64,000 bases of DNA from CAVIQK01 sp964613035. Lineage in GTDB: Bacteria > Bacillota > Clostridia > Christensenellales > DTU072. The stretch lies in contig CAZTFQ010000008.1 in the NCBI GenBank assembly GCA_964613035.1, positions 3,725 to 67,724 of the forward strand, given 5' to 3'. Shown here in pieces: positions 44,720-53,766 of this stretch. The notes beneath the pieces are model-generated. The model was not told where the DNA came from, ran no database searches, and saw nothing but the letters and a program-made list of their open reading frames with translations. Both the position numbers and the translations under genes were made by a program. Position 1 is the first letter of the stretch, and each line of letters begins with the position of its first letter.

Positions 44720-45414
44720 TAGTCTTGCCCTCCTTTATTGTCGGTAAGATTCTGATTAAAAACCTCACCTTTATAAATCCATACCTTGACGCCGATGACA
44801 CCGTAGGTGGTGTGGGCGTTGGCGGTACCGTAATCGATATTGGCTCTTAAAGTCTGAAGCGGTATAGAACCTTCGTGATACTGCTCGCATCTGGCGATTT
44901 CCGCTCCGTCGAGACGACCGGATACCATCGTCTTGATACCCTTGGCGCCGGACTTCATTGCTCTGCCCATTGCCTGCTTCATAGCGCGACGGAACTGGAT
45001 TCTTCTCTCAAGCTGATGAGCGATATTCTCTGCTACGAGCGTGGCGTCGATATCTACTCTCTTGACCTCGTGGACGTTGACGTTGATGATCTTGGCGATC
45101 TCGTTGTTATGTCTGGAGGGCTTGCCGTTGACGATGAGAGCGATTTCTTTCTTCATCTTCTCTACGTTCTCGGCGGCTTTTCCGATAGCGATACCGGGGC
45201 GACCGCAGTACATTTCGACGGTGAGGACGTTGGCGGCTCTCTCGATGACTATTCTGGAGATAGCGGCGTCTGCGTAATTCTTGGTGATATGCTTTCTGAT
45301 ATCGTTGTCTTCTTTAAGGTTCTTACCGAAATTCTTCTTGTTAGCGTACCATTGAGAATCCCAACCTTTGATAACTCCGACTCTTAAACCGTGCGGATTA
45401 ACTTTCTGTCCCAT
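44719..45414 (-). CDS. rpsC: 30S ribosomal protein S3
   Basis: 231 residues. Starts MGQKVNPHGLRVGVIKGWDS; KH domain with GRPGIAIGKAAENVEKM near residue 75 and the C-terminal domain with GRLDGAEIAR. Part of the mRNA entry helicase. Confidence 0.97.
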   Translation of the reverse strand: MGQKVNPHGLRVGVIKGWDSQWYANKKNFGKNLKEDNDIRKHITKNYADAAISRIVIERAANVLTVEMYCGRPGIAIGKAAENVEKMKKEIALIVNGKPSRHNNEIAKIINVNVHEVKRVDIDATLVAENIAHQLERRIQFRRAMKQAMGRAMKSGAKGIKTMVSGRLDGAEIARCEQYHEGSIPLQTLRANIDYGTANAHTTYGVIGVKVWIYKGEVFNQNLTDNKGGQD

Positions 45415-45424
45415 TGTGAACCTC

Positions 45425-45811
45425 CTATTTCGCTACGTCGAGAATGACGGTGATGTGGCTGGTGCGCTTCAGAAGGGAAGCGGCTCTGCCGTGTGCTTTG
45501 GGCATATATCTCTTGAGAGTCGCGCCTTGATCCGCATAACACTCGGCTACGTAGAGCTCGTCGCGATTCAGTCCGAGATTGTTTTCCGCATTGGCTGCAG
45601 CCGATTTGACGACTTTCAGCACGGGCTCGCAGCTGGACTTATTGAGAGCGTTGAGGATACCCTCGGCTTCGATAAGCTTCTTGCCTCTGATGACGTCGAG
45701 GACCGCTCTTACTTTGTAGGGCGAAATACGAATGTTTTTCGCGACTGCATAGGGGCGTTTATCCGCCGACTCTTTTCTATTTATTGCTTTTTCTCTGATT
45801 CTAGTTGCCAT
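45425..45811 (-). CDS. rplV: 50S ribosomal protein L22
   Basis: 128 residues. Contains NIRISPYKVRAVLDVIRGK and the tunnel-loop region MPKAHGRAASLLKRTSHI. Mutations here give macrolide resistance in other bacteria; nothing unusual is visible. Confidence 0.97.
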   Translation of the reverse strand: MATRIREKAINRKESADKRPYAVAKNIRISPYKVRAVLDVIRGKKLIEAEGILNALNKSSCEPVLKVVKSAAANAENNLGLNRDELYVAECYADQGATLKRYMPKAHGRAASLLKRTSHITVILDVAK

Positions 45812-45826
45812 TGATACAGCCTCCTA

Positions 45827-46105
45827 TTACTTGCCGCCCGTGGACTTGCTGCCGGCGTGTCCCTTGAAGGTTCTCGTGGGAGCGAATTCGCCTAATTTAA
45901 GTCCGACCATATCTTCCGTGATATATACGGGAACGTGCTTTCTTCCGTCATGCACCGCGATGGTGTGACCGACGAATTCAGGGAAAATCGTCGAGCTTCT
46001 GGACCAGGTCTTGACGGGACGCTTCTCACCGCTTTCGTTCATAGCGACAATTCTTTTATACAGGCTTTCTTCTACGAAAGGTCCTTTCTTAATAGATCTA
46101 CTCAT
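45827..46105 (-). CDS. rpsS: 30S ribosomal protein S19
   Basis: 92 residues. MSRSIKKGPFVEESL at the start and GHTIAVHDGRKHVPVYI in the core are the S19 signatures. Forms the head of the 30S with S13. Confidence 0.97.
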   Translation of the reverse strand: MSRSIKKGPFVEESLYKRIVAMNESGEKRPVKTWSRSSTIFPEFVGHTIAVHDGRKHVPVYITEDMVGLKLGEFAPTRTFKGHAGSKSTGGK

Positions 46106-46116
46106 AACATTGCCTC

Positions 46117-46944
46117 CTAATTGATGCGCTTGATGATGAACTTGTCAGTTCTGTTCTTCTTCTTACGAGTCTTATAACCGAGAGCGGGCTTGCCCCAAGG
46201 AGTTACAGGAGAAGGCATACCGATAGGAGACTTGCCTTCGCCGCCGCCGTGAGGGTGATCGCAAGGGTTCATAACGACGCCGCGGACGGTAGGTTTGATA
46301 CCCATGTGACGTTTTCTGCCGGCTTTACCGAGAGAAACTATCTCGTGCTCGTTGTTGCCGACGACGCCTACGGTCGCTTTGCACTGAGCGAGGACGTATC
46401 TCATCTCGCCGGAGGGCATACGGAGCGTAGCCATTTTGCCTTCTTTAGCCATCAGCTGAGCATACACGCCTGCGCTACGGGCTATCTTTCCGCCTGCACC
46501 GGGGAGCATCTCGATGTTGTGCACCGTGGTACCTACGGGGATATCGCACAGTTTCAGCGCGTTACCGACCTTGATGTCGGCGCCTTCGCCGGAGAGGAGT
46601 TTGTCGCCTACGGACAGTCCTTCGGGAGCGAGGATGTATCTCTTCTCACCGTCTGCGTAGACGAGGAGAGCGATGTTGGCGCTACGATTGGGGTCGTACT
46701 CGATGGTCTTGACCGTCGCGGGGATACCGTCCTTGTTGCGCTTGAAGTCGATGATACGATATTTGACTCTGTTGCCGCCGCCGATGTGACGGACGGTTAT
46801 TCTGCCGTTGGCGTTTCTGCCGCCGGTCTTATTCTTACTTACGAGAAGGCTTCTTTCGGGAGTGGTGCAAGTGATTTCGCTGAAGGACGAAACCGACATG
46901 TGACGACGTCCGGGAGAAGTAGGTTTATATCTCTTAATTGCCAT
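46117..46944 (-). CDS. rplB: 50S ribosomal protein L2
   Basis: 275 residues. Starts with YKPTSPGRRHMSV and has the highly conserved VMNPCDHPHGGGEG loop with the His needed near the peptidyl transferase centre. Confidence 0.98.
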   Translation of the reverse strand: MAIKRYKPTSPGRRHMSVSSFSEITCTTPERSLLVSKNKTGGRNANGRITVRHIGGGNRVKYRIIDFKRNKDGIPATVKTIEYDPNRSANIALLVYADGEKRYILAPEGLSVGDKLLSGEGADIKVGNALKLCDIPVGTTVHNIEMLPGAGGKIARSAGVYAQLMAKEGKMATLRMPSGEMRYVLAQCKATVGVVGNNEHEIVSLGKAGRKRHMGIKPTVRGVVMNPCDHPHGGGEGKSPIGMPSPVTPWGKPALGYKTRKKKNRTDKFIIKRIN

Positions 46945-46957
46945 TACAGTCTACCTC

Positions 46958-47248
46958 CTATGCAAGGCTATCGAAAAACTCGATAGATTTGGAATCGGAC
47001 GTCAGATACACGATAGCCTTCTTATAAGCGGCTGTCTTACCCTCGTGACGACCGAGTCTCTTGACTTTTCCGTCGTAGTTGGAAACGTTGACTTTGTCCA
47101 CGTTAACGCCGAAGATCTCTTCCACCGCCAGCTTGACCTGAGTCTTGGTGGCGCACTTGGCGACTACGAAAGTGTAGGTTTTCGCAGGAATACCCGCGTA
47201 ACTCTTTTCGGAAAGAATAGGTCTTATGATAATATCGTGTGCTTTCAT
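46958..47248 (-). CDS. rplW: 50S ribosomal protein L23
   Basis: 96 residues. IIRPILSEKSY at the start, VEEIFGVNVDKVNV in the middle. L23 at the tunnel exit is the docking site of trigger factor. Start overlaps the rplD stop by 1 nt. Confidence 0.97.
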   Translation of the reverse strand: MKAHDIIIRPILSEKSYAGIPAKTYTFVVAKCATKTQVKLAVEEIFGVNVDKVNVSNYDGKVKRLGRHEGKTAAYKKAIVYLTSDSKSIEFFDSLA

Positions 47249-47868
47249 TATTTAAGTACCTCCTCGAGAGCCTTAACGGAAGCTTCCGTAACGATGAGCT
47301 TAGAGCTTCTTACGATGTCGTATACGTTGACGAGCTTGACGTCGGAAGTCTCTACTCCGGGGATGTTGCCGGACGCTCTTACGACGTTGACGTTTTCGGA
47401 ATCGAGAACGACGAGAGCCTTTTCCGCGCCGAGAGCCTTCAATACTTCAACCATAAGTTTGGTTTTGCCGGCTTCGAGCTCGATCTTGTCTACTACTACC
47501 ATTTCGCCTGCTCTGACTTTTTCGGAGAGGACCGAACACAGAGCGGCTCTGTTCATTTTCTTGTTAATCTTCTGAGAGAAGTCTCTGGGCTTCGGGGCAA
47601 AAACTACGCCGCCCTTGATGAATTGAGGAGCCCTGATGCTTCCTTGACGAGCTCTGCCGGTGCCTTTTTGTCTGAAGGGCTTGATACCGCCGCCGGATAC
47701 CTCGGTACGGGTAAGAGCGGACTTGGTGCCTTGACGCTTGTTGGCGAGCTGAGCTACGACTACCTGGTGAATGAGCGCTTCGTTATATTCCGCGCCGAAT
47801 ACGCCGTCGTCTACCGTCAGGGTGCTAACTTCTTGACCGTGCTGGTTTAATACTTTTAATTCTGCCAT
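47248..47868 (-). CDS. rplD: 50S ribosomal protein L4
   Basis: 206 residues. Tunnel-loop segment KPFRQKGTGRARQGSIRAPQ near residue 63. In other bacteria L4 represses the S10 operon; no clear L4 site was identified in the short leader before rpsJ. Confidence 0.97.
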   Translation of the reverse strand: MAELKVLNQHGQEVSTLTVDDGVFGAEYNEALIHQVVVAQLANKRQGTKSALTRTEVSGGGIKPFRQKGTGRARQGSIRAPQFIKGGVVFAPKPRDFSQKINKKMNRAALCSVLSEKVRAGEMVVVDKIELEAGKTKLMVEVLKALGAEKALVVLDSENVNVVRASGNIPGVETSDVKLVNVYDIVRSSKLIVTEASVKALEEVLK

Positions 47869-47882
47869 TAGTCTATCCTCCG

Positions 47883-48518
47883 TTACGCCTTGACGCTATC
47901 CTTGATGATAACGAGACCGCCCTTAGGTCCGGGCACGCCGCCCTTGATAAGGATGAGGTTACGAGCCTCGTCTACCTTGACGATGGTAAGACCCTGAACG
48001 GTAACTTGTTCATGTCCCCATTGTCCTGCCATTTTTTTGTTCTTAAACACTCTGCTGGGATCCGAGCACGCAGCCATGGAACCGGGGGAGCGGTGGATAG
48101 GACCGGTACCGTGAGTCATAGGACCGACTCTGTGCTGGTTCCATCTCTTGATGACGCCGGTGTATCCGTGACCTTTGCTGGTGCCTACCACGTCTATCTT
48201 ATCGTTGGCGCGGAATTCGGAACAATTGATAACCTGTCCTACTTCCATGGAGTCGGCATTGTCGAGGCGGAACTCTCTGAGATACTTCTTGACCTCTACG
48301 CCCGCTTTGGCAAACTGACCCTTGACGCACTTGTTGACGTTGTTTTCTTTCACGCTGCCGTACGCGACCTGAACCGCGCTGTAACCGTCTTTATCTACGG
48401 TCTTCTTCTGCGTGACCACACAGGGACCCGCCTCGATAACCGTCACGGGTATAACGATGCCGTCCTCGGTGAAGATTTGGCTCATGCCGAGTTTCGTACC
48501 TAGAATCGCTTTCTTCAT
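47883..48518 (-). CDS. rplC: 50S ribosomal protein L3
   Basis: 211 residues. Starts KKAILGTKLGMSQIFTEDG and has the long loop KGHGYTGVIKRW plus the MTHGTGPIHRSPGSM segment reaching the peptidyl transferase centre. Confidence 0.97.
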   Translation of the reverse strand: MKKAILGTKLGMSQIFTEDGIVIPVTVIEAGPCVVTQKKTVDKDGYSAVQVAYGSVKENNVNKCVKGQFAKAGVEVKKYLREFRLDNADSMEVGQVINCSEFRANDKIDVVGTSKGHGYTGVIKRWNQHRVGPMTHGTGPIHRSPGSMAACSDPSRVFKNKKMAGQWGHEQVTVQGLTIVKVDEARNLILIKGGVPGPKGGLVIIKDSVKA

Positions 48519-48529
48519 ACTACTACCTC

Positions 48530-48838
48530 CTAGAGCTTAATCTGAATGTCTACGCCTGCCGGCAAATCGAGTTTCATTAACGACTCGACCGTCTTCGCCG
48601 TGCTGTTGTAAATGTCGATAAGGCGCTTGTGCGTCCTTAACTCAAACTGTTCTCTGCTGTCTTTGTACTTGTGGGGAGAACGAAGAATGGTTACGATTTC
48701 CTTATCGGTAGGGAGCGGAATCGGGCCGGAAACGTTGGCGCCAGTGCGCTTTGCAGTTTCAACAATCTTTTCTGCTGAATTGTCAATAAGGTTATGATCG
48801 TAAGCTTTCAACTTAATCCTGATCTTTTGACCTGCCAT
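48530..48838 (-). CDS. rpsJ: 30S ribosomal protein S10
   Basis: 102 residues. IRIKLKAYDHNLIDNSAEKI and GPIPLPTDKEIVTILRSPH are standard. Also the NusE transcription factor, which binds NusB and NusG. First gene of the cluster; no tuf, fusA, rpsG or rpsL upstream in this window. Confidence 0.98.
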   Translation of the reverse strand: MAGQKIRIKLKAYDHNLIDNSAEKIVETAKRTGANVSGPIPLPTDKEIVTILRSPHKYKDSREQFELRTHKRLIDIYNSTAKTVESLMKLDLPAGVDIQIKL

Positions 48839-48917
48839 TTATTTAACCTCCTAAATGGATATTTTCTTTCTTGCACACTCGTCCGTGTGTATCCTCGCAG
48901 ACTTTACGTGCTCTATA

Positions 48918-48946
48918 ATTTTACATATATTGCAAAGCATTGTCAA
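48918..48946 (-). promoter_or_regulatory. Main promoter of the S10-spc-alpha cluster
   Basis: TTGACA (48941-48946 on the complement), 17-nt spacer, TAAAAT (48918-48923). The ~75-nt leader to rpsJ contains a short hairpin built on ACAC / GTGT around CGGACGA. The rest of the gap up to 49057 is A/T-rich with no other feature. Confidence 0.8.
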
Positions 48947-49057
48947 TCGATTTGACTAAATATTTTTTTAAGCTTTTTTTTTAAAACGAGAGCTTTTTAT
49001 CGCCCTCTTTTTATTGAAAAACGCCCCTAGAGGCAAAAGAAATCTTAGATAAAAATT

Positions 49058-49261
49058 CTACATCGCGTCGTCGATGCCTAAGATGTAATCCGTACTGGTC
49101 TGATACAACGCCGCCAGCTTAACGAGCGACTCCAGCGGAATATCCCTCTTCTGCGTCTCGTATTGCGAATAGGTATTCTGCTGTACGCTCAGATATCTCG
49201 CGACGTACTCCTGTGTAAAGCCGTTCTCCAGTCTTAATTCCTTGAGTCTTAACTTAATCAT
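49058..49261 (-). CDS. XRE-family DNA-binding regulator
   Basis: 67 residues, a single helix-turn-helix domain of the Cro/CI kind: LRLENGFTQEYVARYLSVQQ then NTYSQYETQKRDIP and a last helix with LVKLAALYQTSTDYILG. No dimerisation or effector domain. It is divergent from the Cys-rich lipoprotein gene; the intergenic region holds two palindromes that could be its operators. No Shine-Dalgarno is visible and A/T-rich -10-like sequence lies just before the ATG, so a leaderless mRNA is possible. Confidence 0.88.
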   Translation of the reverse strand: MIKLRLKELRLENGFTQEYVARYLSVQQNTYSQYETQKRDIPLESLVKLAALYQTSTDYILGIDDAM

Positions 49262-49276
49262 ACTATATATGATAAA

Positions 49277-49321
49277 ATCTCGTTTTGAGATATTGACAAT
49301 TATCTCATTTTGTGATAATGT
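49277..49321 (+). promoter_or_regulatory. Divergent control region: two operator-like palindromes around a TTGACA promoter
   Basis: Rightward promoter TTGACA (49293-49298), 17-nt spacer, TAATGT (49316-49321). Palindrome 1 ATCTC-GTTTT-GAGAT (49277-49291) ends next to the -35 box; palindrome 2 TATCTCA-TTT-TGTGATA (49301-49317) fills the spacer. The half-sites are similar (ATCTC and TATC-CA). Binding of the XRE protein would block both directions. Confidence 0.6.
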
Positions 49322-49373
49322 TTTCCTTAATTAAATTATTGAGGAATTATTCTCCGCCTCGAGAGGAAGCATT

Positions 49374-51761
49374 ATGAAAAAAATCTTATCTGCAATAATA
49401 TCGATTGTAATTCTAGGAGCGATTTTATCCGCGTGTCAAAGTTCCGCGTACTCTGTATCCGTATCCGTACGCGACGACGTCGGCGGGCACGTAACGGGCG
49501 GAGGCTATTTTCGTACGGACGAAGAAGTCATGGTCGTTGCCACTCCGGAAGACGGCTATATATTCGACGGCTGGTACGACGAAGAGGGTTCTAAACTAAG
49601 CGAAGAGCGTTCTTATTCTTTTCTTATGACCGACGAGGATTTTTCTCTGACGGCGATTTTCTCCGTCTGCTCTCGGCACGAGCTGGACGGGTGCGCTTGC
49701 GTCCTGTGCAATTCGGCGGTTCACGATCTTAACGAGTACTGCTACTGCGCTCGTTGTAAACAAGCCTGCCACCTTTTGGACGAAAACTGTAAATGCAAAA
49801 CTTGCGGCAGGACTTATCACTCGCTTAACGCCAACGAATGCGTCTGTTCCGTATGCCAATCCCCCGTTCATATCCCCGACGACGATTGCGTCTGCTCCGT
49901 ATGCGGCAACGTCGCTCATCGTCCGGGAGAAGACTGCACCTGCAAGACGTGCGGAAAAGAAGCTCACAACGTCGACGGCAACTGCGTATGCAAAACGTGC
50001 GGAGAGGTCTCCCACGGACATAAAAACGGACTCTATTGCACGCATCGCGACGACGACTTGTGCTACTTCGGTCAATATCCTCAATCCGAAGTAACCGACG
50101 AAGCTCTGACGTCATCGTTAAACGACGCGGCGGGAGCTCTGCCGACCGCGTCCGACCTCGGTAATTGGACGATTATGGACAACTATTACTCGGGAGAAGT
50201 CTCCGATTGCGCCTATTATACGGACTTAGAACTCGACGGCAAGAAGTATCGCGGAGTATATTTCACCGCCTATCGCTCTCATTACGTAGGAGAATCGACC
50301 GCGGACAATCAATCGTTCCAGTATCGCAACGGCTATCATACGGACGCCGTGTATTGGTTCCAATACGAGCCCGTATCCTGGAGAATATTGGAATCGATCG
50401 ACGGCGAAGCCCGACTGTTTTGTTCCATAGCCCTCGATTGTATGCAATTCGCCGACAGTCTTACGCCGTACGAAACCGACGAATGGTGTTCAAAACTATA
50501 CGTAACGACGATTGACGGATATAACGGCACCGAAGTTAATATAAGCTACGACGATTGCAATCCTTTCGGTATGATTGCGGGGCACTTCGGAGAGATCACG
50601 GAAATTCCTCAACACTCGTATACTGCGTCTGAATCCATAACCGAAGGCTTTAATTCCCTCGGTAAATTATTCGACGACTTTACGGACGACTTCGATATAC
50701 CTCGAGACGGTACGGAATACGCCCCTACTGTCGACGGCGCCTCTTCGGATAAATACACCGAATTTTATAATGAAGCGATAAGGCTTTATAACGACTTCTC
50801 TCTTGTTTCGTTCACTCAAAACTTAAACAACAATCTCTCCGACAGCGCGGTGATAGGCGCGAATTATCCGTACACGCTGCTCTTCGGCTCCGACGTAACT
50901 CCCGACCTCGTCGATTTCCAAACGGTCATAGCCAAGTTATTCGGATTTAATTCTAAAACCGAATTTATGGACTACGCTCAAAGTCTCGCCGACATTTACG
51001 CCGATTATAACCCCGCCGACAATAGTGAGGATAATAAAAAGTATCTTGCACTAATAAACGGATGCTTCTATTCAAAAAACGACAACGAGGAAAAGAACGT
51101 CAAAGAATACAGTTCCTTCATATTCCCTATCGCAATCAAAAACGAATCGTCTCCCGTCCTTACATATGTAATAATAGACGACAACGGGCTCGTTTCCGTC
51201 TGGATTAACGACGTTACTTCCGCGCTTAAAGCGACTAATTACAATGGTTCTCATTACACGGACGGTATAATAAACAACGAGTTTTATTGTAAAAACATGC
51301 TCTTTATAATAGGTCCGAGACATTCCGTTATCAAACCCTCCAATTATCGGTACAGCGATATAAACGAGTGGCTCAACGATACTTTCTTCAAGACCGCTTT
51401 CTCGGATGCCGAACGCCGAATTATGCAACGACGAATAGCATTGAACGGCGACTACAGCGGCGTCGGCACGAGTTACGTGTCTATATTGAGTAAAAAATAC
51501 TTAACTTCTCTCAATTACGGTTATAAAGATTCTCTCGCGGACGAGGACGCGCTGAGAATTAAAACCTGTTCCGATTACGCCGCGTGTATGGGTATCCGCC
51601 GAGACGACAACGGATATTGCTGCTATTGGGTGCGCAACGCGTTCGTCACGCACGACAATTATCTGTATTGCTCGTATGTAGACGGAAAAATTTCCAATGC
51701 AAGACGCGCCGACGATTCGGGCACCGGCGTCGCTCCCACGATAATAATATCGATTAAATAA
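49374..51761 (+). CDS. Lipoprotein with InlB-type repeat, seven CxCxxCx4H repeats and DUF6273-like domain
   Basis: 795 residues. Lipobox LSAC (Cys21). Residues ~27-98 are a divergent InlB B-repeat (GYIFDGWYDEEG). Residues 99-224 hold seven 16-residue repeats, each C-x-C-x2-C-x4-H: the first Cys is at 107, 123, 139, 156, 172, 188 and 204, the last His at 214. From ~230 the protein resembles DUF6273: it opens YFGQYPQSEVTDEAL, contains YWFQYEPVSWRIL near 340 and ends with the YWVRNA...GVAPTIIISIK pattern. The Cys/His array could bind zinc or copper or form disulfides on the cell surface. Function unknown. Confidence 0.75.
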   Translation: MKKILSAIISIVILGAILSACQSSAYSVSVSVRDDVGGHVTGGGYFRTDEEVMVVATPEDGYIFDGWYDEEGSKLSEERSYSFLMTDEDFSLTAIFSVCSRHELDGCACVLCNSAVHDLNEYCYCARCKQACHLLDENCKCKTCGRTYHSLNANECVCSVCQSPVHIPDDDCVCSVCGNVAHRPGEDCTCKTCGKEAHNVDGNCVCKTCGEVSHGHKNGLYCTHRDDDLCYFGQYPQSEVTDEALTSSLNDAAGALPTASDLGNWTIMDNYYSGEVSDCAYYTDLELDGKKYRGVYFTAYRSHYVGESTADNQSFQYRNGYHTDAVYWFQYEPVSWRILESIDGEARLFCSIALDCMQFADSLTPYETDEWCSKLYVTTIDGYNGTEVNISYDDCNPFGMIAGHFGEITEIPQHSYTASESITEGFNSLGKLFDDFTDDFDIPRDGTEYAPTVDGASSDKYTEFYNEAIRLYNDFSLVSFTQNLNNNLSDSAVIGANYPYTLLFGSDVTPDLVDFQTVIAKLFGFNSKTEFMDYAQSLADIYADYNPADNSEDNKKYLALINGCFYSKNDNEEKNVKEYSSFIFPIAIKNESSPVLTYVIIDDNGLVSVWINDVTSALKATNYNGSHYTDGIINNEFYCKNMLFIIGPRHSVIKPSNYRYSDINEWLNDTFFKTAFSDAERRIMQRRIALNGDYSGVGTSYVSILSKKYLTSLNYGYKDSLADEDALRIKTCSDYAACMGIRRDDNGYCCYWVRNAFVTHDNYLYCSYVDGKISNARRADDSGTGVAPTIIISIK
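49692..50015 (+). repeat. Array of seven 48-nt coding repeats
   Basis: Codons 107-214 of the lipoprotein gene. Period is 48 nt, with one 51-nt unit caused by an extra codon (repeat 3 to 4). Units keep the Cys and His codons but differ elsewhere, so it is an old protein repeat and not a fresh slippage product or CRISPR. Confidence 0.9.
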
Positions 51762-51762
51762 A

Positions 51763-51820
51763 AACTCGCATCAAAAGACGCGAGTTGCGTTTCCCCGACA
51801 AGACGTCGGGGTTATTTTTT
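51763..51820 (+). terminator. Two hairpins ending the Cys-repeat lipoprotein gene
   Basis: AACTCGC / GCGAGTT (51763-51769 and 51780-51786), then CCCCGAC / GTCGGGG (51793-51799 and 51805-51811) followed by TTATTTTTT. The second is a strong rightward intrinsic terminator. The converging leftward gene ends at 51844. Confidence 0.85.
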
Positions 51821-51843
51821 ATCCTTATTATATATACAGCGGA

Positions 51844-53631
51844 CTAAAGAACCGCCGACGCCACGTCCGATATATCGGTAACGTAGCCTATCAGAAGTAT
51901 TACGTGCTTCGATCCGTCCTTGACGTGCATAACGAACAGTTCCGGTTCTACTCCGTCGCCGTCGCTGCCCTTGACATAATAATAGCTGTTGCGAGACTTT
52001 TCTGCAAGTCTGACGTCGTACGACGCGGACGTCTCGAGGTATTCCTCATACGCCGCTCTGACGTCGCCGAACAATTCTTCCGCGACATCCGAGTCTTCCG
52101 TATAAAAAGCCGTCAACTTCAAGGTGGCGCCGACCGTAGCGGACGCCTCTATAACCTCGACCGAGCACGCGTCGAGAGAATCTTTAACGTATTCCGCCCT
52201 TCTCTCTGACGCCGAAAACCCATTCCCCAGACTCGCTACAAAACCGTCTCTGGTATAATCAAGATTTTCGACGCCGCTGACGGAGCGCATCAGTTCCGCC
52301 CTCTCGGCGCTCGCCGTCTTGTATCTCAAAGATATCGTGGCGTTACCTATCGCAAAAACCAGCTCGCCGTTGACGTAGTCGTCGTTGGCGTCCATATATT
52401 CTATGTACAGAGCGACTTTTCCGTTAACGCTCGTCTCTAAAAGAGTTTCGTCGGCTCCGACCGTCATTCCCGATATCGCCGCGGCTGCTGCTTCTTCGGA
52501 GTCGTATTCGATGATCTCCGCTTCTCTGGAAGACAGGACGTTTTCTCCTGCGTATCCGGCAAGAAATTCACTCATATCGTCGTCGGACGGGAACGTGTAC
52601 AGTCCTGCGAAGCTGTCAGAATAGAGACTCACGGTCTTCCCGTCGGAATCCGTGTAAGTACTATCGAGAATACATCCCTTTTTCAGAGCGTATTCCTTGA
52701 CCTTTTCCACACTCTCGTAGGCGCCGTCGGACAGAAAATCTCCCGTTCCGAGTCGAGTCAGATACTCCGACGCGGTCTTGTCCGATTCAGTCTCCTCTTT
52801 GATGACGACGTTCTCGGAAGCGGAACTAATCAACGCGCAACCGTTGCCGCCCAGATTGAGGAAGAGTCTGTCTCTCGCTATATTCCCCACTACGGAAAAA
52901 TCGGGATAATCGCTCAGTTTATAACTCGCCGAAGCGTACTTAAGCTCGTTGTAGAAGTCCTCTCCCTTGTTTTTATATACCGTCACGCGGGAACGCGCCG
53001 AGAGATACTCGCCGTAATCCTTATTATATACGTCGTAATCGTCCGTAGACTCGACTACCTCGTATCCGTGCTTGATAAGATATTCCGCTATCCCCGCTCT
53101 GTCGTATGACGCGGCGCTGAGATTCCTTATGGTGGATATGGCGGAATCCTTAACGTAATACATCGTGGAATATACGGTGTTGCCCCTCAAAAGGAAGCTC
53201 CCCGACGTTTTCACTCCGGCGGATTGTTCCTCGTAGACAAATGCTCCGTTTGTCCTAAAAAGACTCCCCGGAGCGCTTTCCACGCATTCGCCATAATAAG
53301 AATCGGCGGCTTCGTCGGAATCGAAGTTTTTGATGACAATAACGGACGCCTTGTCTCCCGAGAGCGTCTTCCTGAAATATTCCGTAACGTCCTCTTCGTC
53401 GGTCGACTTCTTGGAAAAATCTCCCCTTCTGAGATAACTCTCCGCGTCCGCTACGGACGTGAGCGGCATATCGCCGAAACCTTGGCGAGAAAGATACTTC
53501 TCCAGCCTGTCCGCATCGGTAACGGCGCCGTCGTCGGCATTGTTAACGACCAGCGCGATGACGACGTTGGCGACGACCACTATTATCAATATAACCGCGA
53601 GAGCTATATACAAAACGTTCTTCTTTTCCAT
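51844..53631 (-). CDS. Membrane-anchored extracytoplasmic protein of unknown function
   Basis: 595 residues from the ATG at 53631 (GGAG 4 nt upstream; an in-frame start 30 nt earlier is less likely). One N-terminal membrane helix (residues ~5-29) and no lipobox, so it is probably anchored with the rest outside. The ectodomain is acidic and contains about three similar segments in which a start of the type AEYLxxxGY or SEYLTRLGxG is followed by a Ser/Thr-rich beta region with YNKDY / LYSDSFAG and VVxE-like strands. No family recognised. Own promoter just upstream; no neighbour suggests a role. Confidence 0.65.
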   Translation of the reverse strand: MEKKNVLYIALAVILIIVVVANVVIALVVNNADDGAVTDADRLEKYLSRQGFGDMPLTSVADAESYLRRGDFSKKSTDEEDVTEYFRKTLSGDKASVIVIKNFDSDEAADSYYGECVESAPGSLFRTNGAFVYEEQSAGVKTSGSFLLRGNTVYSTMYYVKDSAISTIRNLSAASYDRAGIAEYLIKHGYEVVESTDDYDVYNKDYGEYLSARSRVTVYKNKGEDFYNELKYASASYKLSDYPDFSVVGNIARDRLFLNLGGNGCALISSASENVVIKEETESDKTASEYLTRLGTGDFLSDGAYESVEKVKEYALKKGCILDSTYTDSDGKTVSLYSDSFAGLYTFPSDDDMSEFLAGYAGENVLSSREAEIIEYDSEEAAAAAISGMTVGADETLLETSVNGKVALYIEYMDANDDYVNGELVFAIGNATISLRYKTASAERAELMRSVSGVENLDYTRDGFVASLGNGFSASERRAEYVKDSLDACSVEVIEASATVGATLKLTAFYTEDSDVAEELFGDVRAAYEEYLETSASYDVRLAEKSRNSYYYVKGSDGDGVEPELFVMHVKDGSKHVILLIGYVTDISDVASAVL

Positions 53632-53675
53632 AAAACTCCGTGTCCGAGCGTGTCTATACACACCCTAACAGTATA

Positions 53676-53704
53676 ATTATAATCGCATTCCCTCTCGTAG
53701 TCAA
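53676..53704 (-). promoter_or_regulatory. Promoter of the anchored protein gene
   Basis: TTGACT (53699-53704 on the complement), 17-nt spacer, TATAAT (53676-53681). Confidence 0.75.
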
Positions 53705-53766
53705 TAGCCAAATCTCTCCCTAGTCTCTCTGTCCGTCGCGCCTCTAATATCGGACAAAGGAAAGGC

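Noticed and set aside
49692..50015. CRISPR-like array from 48-nt repeats
   Set aside because: Units are continuous coding sequence with conserved Cys/His codons, no spacers and no cas genes.
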